Of a stretch of DNA of 64,000 nt, positions 25,258 through 34,187 are shown piece by piece. Position numbers and translations under genes: made by a program. Every line of letters begins with the position of its first letter. The first letter of the stretch is position 1. The notes under the pieces are model-generated. The model was not told where the DNA came from, did no database searches, and saw nothing but the letters and a program-made list of their open reading frames with translations. This stretch comes from DYFT01 sp041695085 (GTDB lineage Bacteria > Bacteroidota > Ignavibacteria > UBA10030): the NCBI GenBank assembly GCA_041695085.1, contig JBGFRO010000041.1, forward strand, positions 79,169 through 143,168. The letters run 5' to 3'.

Positions 25258-26469
25258 TTACTCGATGATCTTGGTAACGACGCCAGCGCCAACGGTGCGA
25301 CCGCCTTCGCGAATAGCGAAGCGAAGCCCTTCTTCCATTGCGATCTCGGAGATCAACTCCACGTTGATCGCGTCCAGGTTGTCACCGGGCATCACCATTT
25401 CGACACCCGGGGGGAGAGTAACGACGCCCGTGACGTCCGTCGTCCGGAAATAGAACTGTGGACGATATCCATTCAAGAACGGCGTGTGGCGTCCGCCTTC
25501 TTCCTTCTTCAGGACGTACACTTGTGCCGTGAACTTCTTATGGGGCGTAATCGAACCCGGCTTGGCGATAACCATACCACGCTCCAATTCGTTCTTCTCG
25601 ACGCCGCGGAGAAGCAATCCGGCATTGTCGCCCGCCTGAACTTCGTCCAATTCCTTGCGGAACATCTCAGCACCGGTGATGACGGTCTTCTTGTGTGCAC
25701 CCAGACCGACGATTTCAACCTCATCGCCGACTTTTGCACGGCCGCGCTCAACCCGTCCGGTTCCGACCGTCCCGCGACCGGTAATCGAAAATACGTCTTC
25801 CACCGGCATCAAGAACGGCTTGTCGATGTCGCGTTTCGGGATAGGAATGTAGGAGTCAACTGCCGCCATCAAATCATAGATGCACTTGAATGCAGGATCA
25901 TCCGGCGAGCTATCCGGACGCAGCGCCGCTTCCATCGCCTTCAGCGCCGATCCGCGGATAATGGGAATCTCGTCACCGGGGTACTCATATTTCTTTAACA
26001 AGTCACGCAACTCGAGCTCGACCAGATCGAGCAACTCAGGATCATCCACGGCATCGACCTTATTCATGAAGACAACGATGCGGGGCACACCGACCTGGCG
26101 GGCGAGCAGGATGTGCTCGCGCGTTTGCGGCATCGGTCCATCGGTAGCTGCAACGACGAGGATGGCTCCGTCCATCTGCGCGGCACCCGTGATCATGTTC
26201 TTAACGTAGTCAGCGTGGCCGGGACAGTCCACGTGTGCGTAGTGACGGTTCTCCGTCGAATATTCCACGTGCGCCGTTGCAATGGTGATACCGCGCGCCT
26301 TCTCTTCGGGGGCGTTGTCGATCGAATCAAACGTGCGAACCTCCGACAAGCCCTTCTTCGCCAAGACCATGGTAATCGCCGCGGTCAGCGTGGTCTTGCC
26401 GTGGTCGACGTGACCAATCGTGCCGACGTTCACGTGCGGCTTGCTGCGATCAAATTTTCCCTTTGCCAT
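25258..26469 (-). CDS. tuf: Elongation factor Tu
   Basis: GTPase that brings aminoacyl-tRNA to the ribosome, 403 residues. GHVDHGKT at 19-26 is the P-loop, DCPGHADYVKNMITGAAQMD contains G3 and switch II, and NKVD is present. Domains 2 and 3 are complete. It is the only tuf in the window; the usual second locus between tRNA-Thr and tRNA-Trp holds rpmG instead. Confidence 0.98.
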   Translation of the reverse strand: MAKGKFDRSKPHVNVGTIGHVDHGKTTLTAAITMVLAKKGLSEVRTFDSIDNAPEEKARGITIATAHVEYSTENRHYAHVDCPGHADYVKNMITGAAQMDGAILVVAATDGPMPQTREHILLARQVGVPRIVVFMNKVDAVDDPELLDLVELELRDLLKKYEYPGDEIPIIRGSALKAMEAALRPDSSPDDPAFKCIYDLMAAVDSYIPIPKRDIDKPFLMPVEDVFSITGRGTVGTGRVERGRAKVGDEVEIVGLGAHKKTVITGAEMFRKELDEVQAGDNAGLLLRGVEKNELERGMVIAKPGSITPHKKFTAQVYVLKKEEGGRHTPFLNGYRPQFYFRTTDVTGVVTLPPGVEMVMPGDNLDAINVELISEIAMEEGLRFAIREGGRTVGAGVVTKIIE

Positions 26470-26520
26470 TGGATTGATCTCCTTTTGTTGTGTCGTTGGT
26501 CTAGTAATGCGTTACACTTG

Positions 26521-28623
26521 TTAGGCAGGAACGCTTTCCTTGCCTTTGACTTTCTCGATAATTTGATCCGAGATGGACTTGGGAGCTTGCTCATAATGGG
26601 CAAACTGCATCGTGTAGAGCGCACGCCCTTGCGTCATCGACCGAAGGATCGTCGCATATCCGAACATTTCGGAAAGCGGAACCATCGCCTTGATCACCTG
26701 CGCATCCTTGCGCGGAATCATGCCTTCGATCTTCCCGCGACGCGAATTCAAGTCGCCCATCACATCGCCGAGATACTCTTCAGGCGTCACCACCTCGACC
26801 GCCATGACTGGTTCGAGAATGATCGGCCCCGCTTTCCGGGCAGCCTCTTTGAACGCCATGGAGCCGGCAACTTTGAAGGCCATCTCAGAAGAATCGACAG
26901 GGTGGAACGAACCATCAAAGAGTTTCACCTTTACGTCTTCCACAGGATAACCCGCCAGGACACCGTTCCGCATCGCCTCGATGATCCCTTCTTCTATCGG
27001 CTTAATGTACTCCTTCGGTACCACGCCGCCCACGATCGCGTTCTCGAACTCGAAGCCCTTTCCTTTTTCATTGGGCTCGATTTCGATGACCACATGACCG
27101 TATTGGCCGCGGCCGCCGCTCTGCCGCACGAACTTGCCTTCGGCAGTGACTTTCTTCGTGATGGTTTCCTTATAAGCGACCTGCGGCTTGCCGACATTGG
27201 CTTCAACTTTGAACTCACGCTTCATCCGGTCAACGATAATTTCGAGATGAAGCTCACCCATACCGCTGATGATTGTCTGCCCTGTCTCTTCATTACTTGA
27301 AACCCGGAACGTCGGATCCTCCTCCGCCAGTTTCTGAAGCGCCTCGCTTAACTTCTCCTGATCCGCTTTTGTCTTCGGTTCAATCGCGACGTCGATCACG
27401 GGATCCGGGAATTCCATCTTCTCAAGGATAATCGGATCTTCTTCAACGGTGAGCGTGTCTCCGGTTCTCGTATTCTTCAAACCGATTGCAGCGACGATCT
27501 CTCCGGCATACGCCTCCGTCACCTCCTCACGATGGTTCGCGTGCATGCGGAGAATACGGGCGACGCGCTCTTTGCGGTCGCTGGTCGCATTGTAAACATA
27601 GGAGCCAGACGACAAGGAACCCGAGTAAATGCGGAAATACGTCAACCGACCGACGAAGGGATCGGTCATAATCTTGAATGCGAGAGCTGTAAACTTTTCA
27701 TTATCGCTCACCTTCCGCACCACGTCATCCGAACGGTGCGGGTGATGGCCATGAATTTCGCCATTATTGATATCCAACGGTGACGGCAGGAAGTCAACGA
27801 CCGCGTCGAGAAGAAGCTGAACACCCTTGTTCTTGAACGAAGAACCGCACAGCACGGGAATAATACTCACCTTCAACGCAGCACGCCGCAACACGGCCCG
27901 GATCTCCGCCGGGGAGATCTCTTTCCCTTCAAGATACTTTTCGAGAAGGGTGTCGTCTTCGTCTGCAACGGCCTCGAGCATTTTGATACGATACTCGTTG
28001 GCTCTCGCTTTGAGGCTTTCCGGGATGTCGATATCATCCCACGACGTTCCCTGCGTCCCTTCGTGGTACATTCGCGCCTTCATCGTAATGAGATCGATGA
28101 TGCCCGCGAACATATCCCCTTGACCAACGGGGAGCTGGACCGGAACAGCATTTGCACCGAGCCGCTGCTTTATCATATCAACCACGCCAAGAAAGTCTGC
28201 GCCCGCGCGATCCATTTTGTTCACAAAAGCGATACGAGGGACCCCATACTTGTCCGCCTGACGCCAAACCGTCTCGGATTGCGGCTCCACGCCTCCGACG
28301 GAACAAAACAGCGCAACAGCGCCGTCCAGCACGCGCAGCGAGCGCTCCACTTCAATCGTGAAGTCAACGTGCCCCGGCGTATCGATGATATTAATACGGT
28401 GGTTATTCCAAAAGCAGGTAGTTGCGGCACTTGTAATCGTAATGCCGCGCTCCTTCTCCTGCTCCATCCAGTCCATCGTTGCAGCACCGTCATGGACCTC
28501 CCCCATCCGATGGAGCACACCGGTGTAGAAGAGGATGCGCTCGGTCGTCGTCGTCTTACCGGCATCGATGTGCGCCATGATGCCGATGTTTCTCGTCTTC
28601 TCTAAAGAATATTCTCTGGGCAT
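26521..28623 (-). CDS. fusA: Elongation factor G
   Basis: Translocation GTPase, 700 residues. AHIDAGKTT at 17-25 is the P-loop; DTPGHVDFTIEVERSLRVLD and NKMD follow. Domains II to V are complete (the domain IV-V region contains GGRGQYGHVVIEIEPNEKG and SLSEMFGYATILRSMTQGR). Standard str-operon position between rpsG and tuf. Confidence 0.98.
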   Translation of the reverse strand: MPREYSLEKTRNIGIMAHIDAGKTTTTERILFYTGVLHRMGEVHDGAATMDWMEQEKERGITITSAATTCFWNNHRINIIDTPGHVDFTIEVERSLRVLDGAVALFCSVGGVEPQSETVWRQADKYGVPRIAFVNKMDRAGADFLGVVDMIKQRLGANAVPVQLPVGQGDMFAGIIDLITMKARMYHEGTQGTSWDDIDIPESLKARANEYRIKMLEAVADEDDTLLEKYLEGKEISPAEIRAVLRRAALKVSIIPVLCGSSFKNKGVQLLLDAVVDFLPSPLDINNGEIHGHHPHRSDDVVRKVSDNEKFTALAFKIMTDPFVGRLTYFRIYSGSLSSGSYVYNATSDRKERVARILRMHANHREEVTEAYAGEIVAAIGLKNTRTGDTLTVEEDPIILEKMEFPDPVIDVAIEPKTKADQEKLSEALQKLAEEDPTFRVSSNEETGQTIISGMGELHLEIIVDRMKREFKVEANVGKPQVAYKETITKKVTAEGKFVRQSGGRGQYGHVVIEIEPNEKGKGFEFENAIVGGVVPKEYIKPIEEGIIEAMRNGVLAGYPVEDVKVKLFDGSFHPVDSSEMAFKVAGSMAFKEAARKAGPIILEPVMAVEVVTPEEYLGDVMGDLNSRRGKIEGMIPRKDAQVIKAMVPLSEMFGYATILRSMTQGRALYTMQFAHYEQAPKSISDQIIEKVKGKESVPA

Positions 28624-28706
28624 ACGTAGATCACCAAACCGCCGCGGACACCTCTCCGATGCGGAAACAATGGACAGTTATTGATTTGAGGCGAAACGAA
28701 AACCGA

Positions 28707-29174
28707 CTACCACTTAAAATGGGCGAAGGCCTTGTTGGCCTCGGCCATACGATGGACGTCATCTTTCTTCTTGATCGCCCCGCCTTCGCCGGCAGCGGCA
28801 GCAATCAATTCAGCGGCAAGCTTGTGCGCCATCGATTTATCCGAGCGTTCTTTGGCGTAGCTGATCAGCCAACGGATTGCAAGAGCGGTTCGCCGCTCGG
28901 GGCGAACTTCTGTGGGAACTTGATAGGTAGCACCACCAACTCTGCGCGCACGAACTTCAATCAAGGGCGAGACATTGTTCACCGCTTTCTTGAAGACCTC
29001 CAGCGGCCTGTTCTTCGTTCGCTCTTCGATCAAATCAAACGCCCCATACAGAATCCGACGCGCCGTATGTTTCTTCCCACGCTTGAGAAGGGAATTGACA
29101 AACCGCGCCACCAGAATATCCTGGAATTTCGGGTCGGGGGTAATGATGCGCTTCGATGCTCGTTTCTTTCTCAT
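28707..29174 (-). CDS. rpsG: Small ribosomal subunit protein uS7
   Basis: 30S head assembly protein, 155 residues (MRKKRASKRIITPDPKFQDI; RRVGGATYQVPTEVRPERR). Fifteen bp after rpsL. Confidence 0.98.
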   Translation of the reverse strand: MRKKRASKRIITPDPKFQDILVARFVNSLLKRGKKHTARRILYGAFDLIEERTKNRPLEVFKKAVNNVSPLIEVRARRVGGATYQVPTEVRPERRTALAIRWLISYAKERSDKSMAHKLAAELIAAAAGEGGAIKKKDDVHRMAEANKAFAHFKW

Positions 29175-29189
29175 CTGCGATACAGGCGT

Positions 29190-29564
29190 TTACGCCTTAG
29201 GTCTCTTGGCTCCGTACTTCGATCTCCCCTGCTTGCGATCCTGAACTCCCTGCGTGTCCAGCGTGCCACGGATGATGTGATAGCGAACGCCGGGAAGATC
29301 CTTCACTCTTCCACCACGGATCAAGACAATGGAGTGCTCCTGGAGATTGTGCCCCTCACCGGGGATATAAGCGGTCACTTCGATTCCATTCGACAGGCGA
29401 ACGCGCGCCACTTTCCGGAGAGCCGAGTTAGGTTTCTTTGGCGTCGTCGTGTACACCCTCGTGCAAACCCCCCGCTTCTGGGGGCTTGACTGAAGAGCGG
29501 GCGATTTGCTCTTCCAGAAGACTTTTTCTCGACTGTTACGGACCAGCTGATTTATCGTGGGCAA
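29190..29564 (-). CDS. rpsL: Small ribosomal subunit protein uS12
   Basis: Decoding-centre protein, 124 residues (MPTINQLVRNSREKV start). The streptomycin-sensitive region reads VYTTTPKKPNSALRKVARV, with the usual Lys retained; DLPGVRYHIIRG is the second conserved loop. The start is TTG at 29564, with AAAGGAG upstream. Preceded by a strong promoter. Confidence 0.97.
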   Translation of the reverse strand: MPTINQLVRNSREKVFWKSKSPALQSSPQKRGVCTRVYTTTPKKPNSALRKVARVRLSNGIEVTAYIPGEGHNLQEHSIVLIRGGRVKDLPGVRYHIIRGTLDTQGVQDRKQGRSKYGAKRPKA

Positions 29565-29603
29565 GCAGCAATGCTCCTTTAATCCTTATGAAAAAAGCCT
29601 ACA

Positions 29604-29632
29604 AATATAATGGATTCGAATAGCATTGTCAA
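29604..29632 (-). promoter_or_regulatory. Strong promoter of the str-S10-spc-alpha block
   Basis: Minus strand TTGACA (29627-29632), 17-bp spacer, TATATT (29604-29609) followed by TG. About 35 nt of leader to the rpsL start. This restarts transcription after rpoC. Confidence 0.75.
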
Positions 29633-29647
29633 CATCTTTTTGATTCG

Positions 29648-29828
29648 CTCTTCCTCCACACCACCCACGATTCTTGGCGCATCTACGGAAGGAGGTCATA
29701 GACGTGATACGGGAGTGCGCCAAGAATTGAACGCACGCCATCGCTTTCCAACCCGCGCGCCGTGATTTCGAGATCCTCCCGCTTGCTCCACTTAAGTTGT
29801 AACGACTCTCTCAAAATCGGACTTGAGG
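29648..29828 (-). mobile_element. Truncated repeat element, copy C, between rpoC and rpsL
   Basis: Reverse complement of 29648-29828 matches the left half of copies A and B. It has the inverted-repeat end (CCTCAAGTCCGATTTTGAGAG, here at 29808-29828) and the long-armed hairpin (29668-29681 with 29716-29729, one mismatch). Similarity stops after the GGAGGAAGAGC block, so the right half is missing. It begins 7 bp past the rpoC stop and lies 15 bp upstream of the rpsL promoter; its hairpin may end rpoBC transcription. Confidence 0.7.
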
Positions 29829-29834
29829 TGATTC

Positions 29835-32800
29835 TTATGAGGCAATCTTCGTCTTACGCTTGCGTTCACGCGGACCTTCAACCACCTCCACCTCTTCTCC
29901 CCCAACTTCTTCCGTCACCCCCCTCGAGGAGGGTACCTCCTCCTTCACAGTCACAAGGATGTTCCTAAACCGCTTCTGTCCCGTGCCGGCCGGAATGAGG
30001 TTACCGATGATGACGTTTTCCTTGAGCCCCAACAAATGATCCACTTTCCCTTCGATTGCAGCATCAGTTAGTACCTTCGTCGTTTCCTGGAATGATGCTG
30101 CGGAGAAGAAGCTGTCCGTTGTCAACGAAGCTTGCGTTATGCCGAGGAGAATCGGTTCCGACGTTGCAGGTTCTGCATCGCGGAATTCGACCACCTTCTT
30201 CCCCTTCTTCTTCAGATCGGTATTAATTTCTCGCACCATCTTCTTGGGTACAATCTGACCGTTTTTCAGCTTCGAATCCCCTTTGCTCAAAACGACAACC
30301 TTCCCTTCCAAGGACTCATTCTCGTCAAGCAATCGAGCCTTATCCACATTGTCGCCTTCGAGATACTTTGTATCCCCCGGATCGACAATCCGCTCTTTCT
30401 GCATCATCATGCGAACAATAACCTCGATATGCTTATCGTTGATCTTCACACCCTGCATCCTGTAGACTTCCTGAATCTCATTGACGAGGTACTCCTGCAC
30501 GGCGGTTGTGCCCTTGATCCTGAGAATGTCGTGCGGATCAATTGCTCCTGCCGACAACCGCTCACCGGCCCGCACCACATCGTTATCCTGCACAAGGATG
30601 TGTTTGCCGAGCGGAACCAGGTAGGTGCGCTTATCCTTCCCATCGTGGCTTGTAACAAACACCTCGCGCGCGCCACGCTTCGGCTGGCCAATAGTCACAA
30701 CGCCGTCGATCTCGGTCACAACCGCCGGATCGTTCGGATGACGTCCTTCGAAGAGTTCAGTCACCCGAGGCAAACCGCCAGTGATGTCGCGCGTTTTGCC
30801 GATGTCGCGAGGAATCTTCACCAACACCGTGCCGGCGCTGATCTCTTCTCCGTCTTCCACGATGAGGTGTGCCCTCGTTGGGATCGAATACGACGCAAGC
30901 TTTTGACCCTTCGAGCCGACGATCGTGATCGACGGAATCAGACTCTTTTCGCGACTATCAATGACCACTTTCTGAATATGACCGGTCTGCTCATCAGGCT
31001 CTTCGCGGTACGTGACGTTCTCCTTCAGGTCGACGTACTTCACGGTGCCCTTGTGCTCCGAAATGATCACCGCATTGTACGGATCCCACTCGTAGATCAT
31101 CTCCCCTTTCTGAACCGTTGCACCATCCGAGACCATGAGAAGAGCGCCATAGGGGACGTCGTACTTCGTCAAGACGCGATGATCTGCATCCACAATGTTG
31201 ATGACGCCGCTGCGGCCGGAGGCGATCCATTGCTTTCCGGTGTCGGTGAAGATCTCGATCGTCTTCACACCTTCGAACTTCACTTTCCCTTCGAATTTCG
31301 AGGTGATTTGGGATTGAGCGGCGATGAGACTTGCCGTTCCGCCTGTGTGGAATGTGCGGAGCGTCAGCTGCGTGCCCGGCTCGCCAATCGATTGCGCCGC
31401 GATGACACCGACCGCCGTTCCCGGCTCCACCAATTTCGCGGTCGTGAGATCGCGTCCATAGCATTTTGCGCAAATGCCTCGACGCGAATTGCACGTCAAC
31501 GCGGAACGGATTTCAACCATTTCAATCGACGTTTCGGAGATCTGCTGGGCCTTGTCCTCGTCTACGATTTCACCGGCGTGAACGATGACTTCTCCGGTCA
31601 ACGGGTCCGTGACGTCATGAACGGAAACGCGTCCAAGAATACGCTCGGCCAACGGCTCCTTCACGTCTTCCCCCTCTTTCAACGCGCTCGTCAACACACC
31701 GCGAATCGTTCCACAGTCTTCCTCCGAAACGATCGCATCTTGCGCGACGTCGATCAGGCGACGCGTGAGGTATCCTGCGTCGGCAGTTTTGAGAGCGGTA
31801 TCTGCCAGCCCTTTACGTGCACCGTGGGTAGAAATAAAGTACTCGAGAATCGACAACCCTTCCCGGAAGTTCGCTGTGATGGGGTTCTCGATCAACTCCC
31901 CTGTGGCGCCAGAGAGGCTCTTTTGCGGTTTCGCCATCAAACCGCGCATACCCGCAAGCTGACGCACCTGCTCCTTCGAACCTCGGGCTCCTGAATCGAC
32001 CATCATAAAGAGAGAATTGAAGCCGTCTTTGGAGTGCTGCAGGGACTCAAAAAGCCGCTCTGCAATCCGGTTGGTTGCTCGCGTCCAGATGTCAATGACT
32101 TTGTTATATCGCTCGCCGTTCGTGATGAAACCGCGGTAGTACTGATTCTCAACGCTCTCCACATCTTTCTGCGCCTTCGCGACGATCTCGTATTTCTCCT
32201 TGGGGATTATCACGTCGCCAATCGAAACCGAAAGCCCACCTTTTGTCGCATACGTGAAGCCGAGAGTCTTCAGCTTATCGAGAAATTGAGCAGTCTCCAG
32301 ATTCCCGCAACGCCGGAACACCATGCCGATGATCTGAACCAGCCGGCGTTTGTTCAAAAGCTCGTTGATGAACGGGACATTGGGGGGGAGGATTTGATTG
32401 AAGATCACCCGACCGGTTGTAGTTTCGATCAATTTGCCATCCACCCGAACCTTCATGCGCGCATGGAGACCAAGCACACCCTGGTCGTGAGCGATGATCA
32501 CCTCGTTCGGTGAAGAGAAGAATTTCCCTTCGCCCTTGTCACCGACTTTCGACTTGGTCAGGTAATAGCAACCAAGAACCTGATCCTGCGTGGGTGTGAC
32601 AATCGGTGCCCCGTTGGCCGGCGACAGGATGTTGTGACTGGAAAGCATCAGTAACCGCGCTTCGAGCTGCGCCTCGTACGAGAGCGGAACGTGGACGGCC
32701 ATCTGATCGCCGTCGAAGTCAGCATTAAACGCAGTGCACACCATTGGATGAATGCGGATTGCTTTTCCTTCCACCAACACCGGTTGGAACGCCTGAATAC

Positions 32801-34133
32801 CAAGACGATGAAGTGTTGGGGCGCGGTTGAGCAACACCGGATGCCCGTCGATAATGTGGTCGAGGATGTCCCACACCTCAGGACCCTTTTTGTCGACCAT
32901 CTTTTTCGCGCTCTTCACCGTTTTAACCAATCCGCGCTCGATCAGCTTGCGGATGATTTGCGGCTTGAAAAGCTCGACCGCCATGTCCTTTGGCAAACCG
33001 CACTCGTGCAGTTTCAGTTCGGGCCCCACAACGATAACGGAACGCCCCGAGTAATCAACGCGCTTTCCGAGCAGATTCTGACGGAAGCGACCTTGTTTCC
33101 CCTTCAACATATCGGAGAGCGACTTGAGAGCCCGATTGTTGTCACTTCGTACTGCGTTGACACGCCGCGAATTATCGAGCAACGAATCGACCGCCTCCTG
33201 AAGCATGCGTTTCTCGTTGCGAAGGATAACCTCCGGCGCCTTGATTTCGATCAATCTCTTCAAACGGTTGTTCCGGATGATGACGCGGCGGTATAGGTCG
33301 TTCAAGTCGGATGTCGCAAAGCGGCCCCCCTCCAAAGGAACAAGGGGACGCAATTCCGGCGGGATGACCGGAATGACATCCAGTACCATCCATTCGGGAC
33401 GATTTGCCGCCGTCTCCTCACTCTTACGGAACGACTCCACAACGCGCAATCGCTTCAGTGCTTCGTTCTTCTTTTGCTGCGAAGTCTCCGTCTTTACTTC
33501 CGTGCGCAGTTCGTTCGCCAGTTCTGCAATGTTGACCCGACGCAGAAGATCTTTCACCGCTTCACCCCCCATTTTTGCGATGAACTTCTTCGGGTCGCCG
33601 TCATCGAGGTCATTGTTGTTCTCCGGCAGCGAAGCCATGATCTCGAGATACTGATCTTCCGTAATGAGATCCTGCTTCTGGAGGCCCGTGGTGCCGGGAT
33701 TGATGACAACGTACGATTCGTAGTAGATGATCTTCTCAAGCTCTTTGCTCGAGAGCCCCAGCACGTAGCCAATCTTACTCGGCAGCGAACGGAAATACCA
33801 GATATGTACCACAGGGACGGCCAGAGCGATGTGTCCCATACGCTCACGCCGGACACTCTTTTGCGTGACTTCTACACCGCAACGATCGCACGTAATGCCT
33901 TTGTATCGAATGCGCTTGTATTTGCCGCAATGGCACTCCCAGTCGCGCACCGGCCCGAAGATTTTTTCGCAAAACAACCCATCTTTCTCCGGCCGGAACG
34001 ATCGATAGTTGATCGTCTCAGGTTTCGTCACCTCTCCATGAGATCGCGAGAGGATCATATCCGGCGAAGCCAGACTGATCGTGATCTTTGAGAAGTTTTT
34101 CTTTGCTACAGGTTCAGACATTGAGAATGGCAT
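29835..34133 (-). CDS. rpoC: RNA polymerase subunit beta-prime
   Basis: Largest catalytic subunit, 1432 residues. The N-terminal zinc site reads CHCGKYKRIRYKGITCDRCG (residues about 67-86) and the active-site Mg loop NADFDGDQMAVH is intact near residue 480. The second zinc site is around CNSRRGICAKCYGRDL near 890. The C-terminus carries an acidic/basic tail ending KRKTKIAS. GGAGGAATT precedes the ATG at 34133. It follows rpoB by 54 bp. Confidence 0.98.
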   Translation of the reverse strand: MPFSMSEPVAKKNFSKITISLASPDMILSRSHGEVTKPETINYRSFRPEKDGLFCEKIFGPVRDWECHCGKYKRIRYKGITCDRCGVEVTQKSVRRERMGHIALAVPVVHIWYFRSLPSKIGYVLGLSSKELEKIIYYESYVVINPGTTGLQKQDLITEDQYLEIMASLPENNNDLDDGDPKKFIAKMGGEAVKDLLRRVNIAELANELRTEVKTETSQQKKNEALKRLRVVESFRKSEETAANRPEWMVLDVIPVIPPELRPLVPLEGGRFATSDLNDLYRRVIIRNNRLKRLIEIKAPEVILRNEKRMLQEAVDSLLDNSRRVNAVRSDNNRALKSLSDMLKGKQGRFRQNLLGKRVDYSGRSVIVVGPELKLHECGLPKDMAVELFKPQIIRKLIERGLVKTVKSAKKMVDKKGPEVWDILDHIIDGHPVLLNRAPTLHRLGIQAFQPVLVEGKAIRIHPMVCTAFNADFDGDQMAVHVPLSYEAQLEARLLMLSSHNILSPANGAPIVTPTQDQVLGCYYLTKSKVGDKGEGKFFSSPNEVIIAHDQGVLGLHARMKVRVDGKLIETTTGRVIFNQILPPNVPFINELLNKRRLVQIIGMVFRRCGNLETAQFLDKLKTLGFTYATKGGLSVSIGDVIIPKEKYEIVAKAQKDVESVENQYYRGFITNGERYNKVIDIWTRATNRIAERLFESLQHSKDGFNSLFMMVDSGARGSKEQVRQLAGMRGLMAKPQKSLSGATGELIENPITANFREGLSILEYFISTHGARKGLADTALKTADAGYLTRRLIDVAQDAIVSEEDCGTIRGVLTSALKEGEDVKEPLAERILGRVSVHDVTDPLTGEVIVHAGEIVDEDKAQQISETSIEMVEIRSALTCNSRRGICAKCYGRDLTTAKLVEPGTAVGVIAAQSIGEPGTQLTLRTFHTGGTASLIAAQSQITSKFEGKVKFEGVKTIEIFTDTGKQWIASGRSGVINIVDADHRVLTKYDVPYGALLMVSDGATVQKGEMIYEWDPYNAVIISEHKGTVKYVDLKENVTYREEPDEQTGHIQKVVIDSREKSLIPSITIVGSKGQKLASYSIPTRAHLIVEDGEEISAGTVLVKIPRDIGKTRDITGGLPRVTELFEGRHPNDPAVVTEIDGVVTIGQPKRGAREVFVTSHDGKDKRTYLVPLGKHILVQDNDVVRAGERLSAGAIDPHDILRIKGTTAVQEYLVNEIQEVYRMQGVKINDKHIEVIVRMMMQKERIVDPGDTKYLEGDNVDKARLLDENESLEGKVVVLSKGDSKLKNGQIVPKKMVREINTDLKKKGKKVVEFRDAEPATSEPILLGITQASLTTDSFFSAASFQETTKVLTDAAIEGKVDHLLGLKENVIIGNLIPAGTGQKRFRNILVTVKEEVPSSRGVTEEVGGEEVEVVEGPRERKRKTKIAS

Positions 34134-34187
34134 GGAATTCCTCCAATGACAGTGTGTTCAAGGACAACAGATGGGGTCGATCGAATG

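Noticed and set aside
26113..27300. Open plus-strand frame of 395 codons across tuf and fusA
   Set aside because: Antisense shadow of two highly conserved genes, no start signal and no recognisable domain.
30132..31994. Long open frame (620 codons) on the plus strand inside rpoC
   Set aside because: It is fully antisense to conserved rpoC sequence and its product (rich in His, Arg, Leu) matches no family; such shadows are expected in a G/C-rich conserved gene.
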